Shown piece by piece: positions 63,391 to 64,000 of a DNA stretch of 64,000 nt (the first letter of the stretch is position 1; the number at the start of each line of letters is the position of its first letter). A program made the translations under genes and the position numbers. The stretch is taken from assembly GCF_963678635.1 (NCBI RefSeq), contig NC_087062.1, positions 35,182,052 through 35,246,051 on the forward strand. Reading direction: 5' to 3'. Origin of the DNA: Symsagittifera roscoffensis. Lineage: Eukaryota; Xenacoelomorpha; Acoela; Convolutidae. The notes under the pieces were generated by a model. It was given only the letters and a program-made list of their open reading frames with translations, made no database searches and was not told the origin of the DNA.

Positions 63391-64000
63391 TTATTGGTTT
63401 CCCTGACTTGTCAAGCCACCTCGTGAGTGGGAGACTGTCATTCGACTCCTTGTCCATAAATGAGAAGCTATCTTTGATTTCCGGCCTGTCGGCCTCCCTT
63501 TGCTCCTGTGTCTCGTAAAATTCCGTTTTTTTATCACGCTGACGGCATTTTGATGTTTGTCTCTTGTTCTATGCTCAATAATCAAGTTGTAACCATCCAG
63601 GCGCACTATCCATCTCACGATGTAGCTCTGGTCCATTGAGTACGTTTTTAACCAACTGAGTTCTCTGTTGTCGACTCGAAGCTTGAATGACTCGCTACTC
63701 AGGTATGCCCTATAATTTTCAACAAAGGTGACTACCGCAAACATTTCCGCTTTGGGTGCTCCGTACTTCATCTCTGTATCGCTCAAGACTTTGCTCCCGT
63801 AAGCTATTGGTCTCAAGACTTTCTTTCCGTTCCCTTCCTCTTCTTGGTGGAGTATTCCAGAGATCGCTACCACCGATGCATCCGTGTCCAGCACCTACAT
63901 TCCCTTTTCCGTGGGCATCCCCAGCACAGGTGCTTCGCACAACTCCGTTTTTGTTCTTTGAAATGATTCCTATGCTGCGTTATTCCACGTGAACTTCTTA
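63391..64000 (-). pseudogene. pol: RT end and RNase H, minus element, runs off the right edge
   Basis: From the edge: the RT connection (ELCEAPVLGMPTEKGM), a stop TAG near 63895, then MLDTDASVVAISGILHQ, KYGAPKAEMFAVV, LRVDNRELSWL and DKHQNAVSVIK. The last acidic residue position is Val here rather than Asp, so this RNase H is probably inactive. A 1-nt change near 63530 follows, and the LTRWLDKSGKPINGNPELP linker start is seen at about 63420-63370. Confidence 0.85.

Larger units (their letters stand above)
51235..64000 (-). mobile_element. Diverged minus-strand gypsy-like retroelement, 5' part beyond the window
   Basis: Reads leftward from the end of RT at the right edge through RNase H, linker, integrase, acidic tail, partial macrodomain and ORF-X. 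The integrase core and GPY/F motif are preserved here and lost in the + strand copies. It has stops and frameshifts throughout and a ~5.9-kb block (53300-59160) absent from the + strand ORF-X. Confidence 0.85.

Overview
The window is animal (metazoan) genomic DNA made almost entirely of mobile elements. I see no recognisable host single-copy gene, rRNA, tRNA or CRISPR. A Polinton with an intron ending TTTTTAG and gypsy-type LTR retrotransposons suggest an invertebrate, perhaps a nematode; that is an inference with low confidence.

Layout. (1) 1-1070: non-coding DNA with an AATCCGGAGGGGTC motif array. (2) 1071-8913 and 29388-45494, + strand: a rearranged array of at least six fragments (F1-F6) of one gypsy-like family. 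Its order is gag (coiled coil, capsid, two CCHC knuckles), aspartic protease, RT, RNase H, linker, integrase, acidic tail, and then a domain I identify as an OARD1/TARG1-type macrodomain. Most fragments are broken, and several breaks are shared between copies. (3) 8914-29381: a complete 20.5-kb Polinton/Maverick inserted in the RT gene of F2, with terminal inverted repeats and a perfect 6-bp target-site duplication (CCGGAT at 8908-8913 and 29382-29387). Protein-primed DNA polymerase B and one unknown gene lie on the - strand. Two small unknown genes, a nuclease-like gene, a membrane protein, the packaging ATPase, two conserved small Polinton genes, integrase, penton-like minor capsid, basic core protein, major capsid and adenain-like protease lie on the + strand. 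(4) 45884-48452, + strand: an unrecognised large ORF (called ORF-X here) in the env position downstream of the macrodomain. (5) 48453-51234: mostly non-coding, with diverged direct repeats. (6) 51235-64000, - strand: a diverged relative of the same retroelement family. It runs from RNase H at the right edge through linker, integrase, acidic tail and half a macrodomain to ORF-X. Its ORF-X is split by about 5.9 kb that encodes two SGNH-hydrolase-like domains and other unrecognised coding stretches.

How the genes fit together. The Polinton carries a full virus-like set: replication (PolB), integration (integrase), packaging (ATPase), capsid (MCP, penton, basic core) and maturation (protease). 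PolB, integrase, MCP, penton and others contain stops or 1-nt frameshifts, so this copy looks dead as an autonomous element, unless some homopolymer shifts are assembly errors. The 5' half of polB is duplicated in tandem inside the element.

The most unusual signals are the macrodomain at the end of a gypsy pol and the ORF-X that follows it. Both occur in two diverged elements of opposite orientation, so they look like real parts of the retroelement family rather than chance neighbours.
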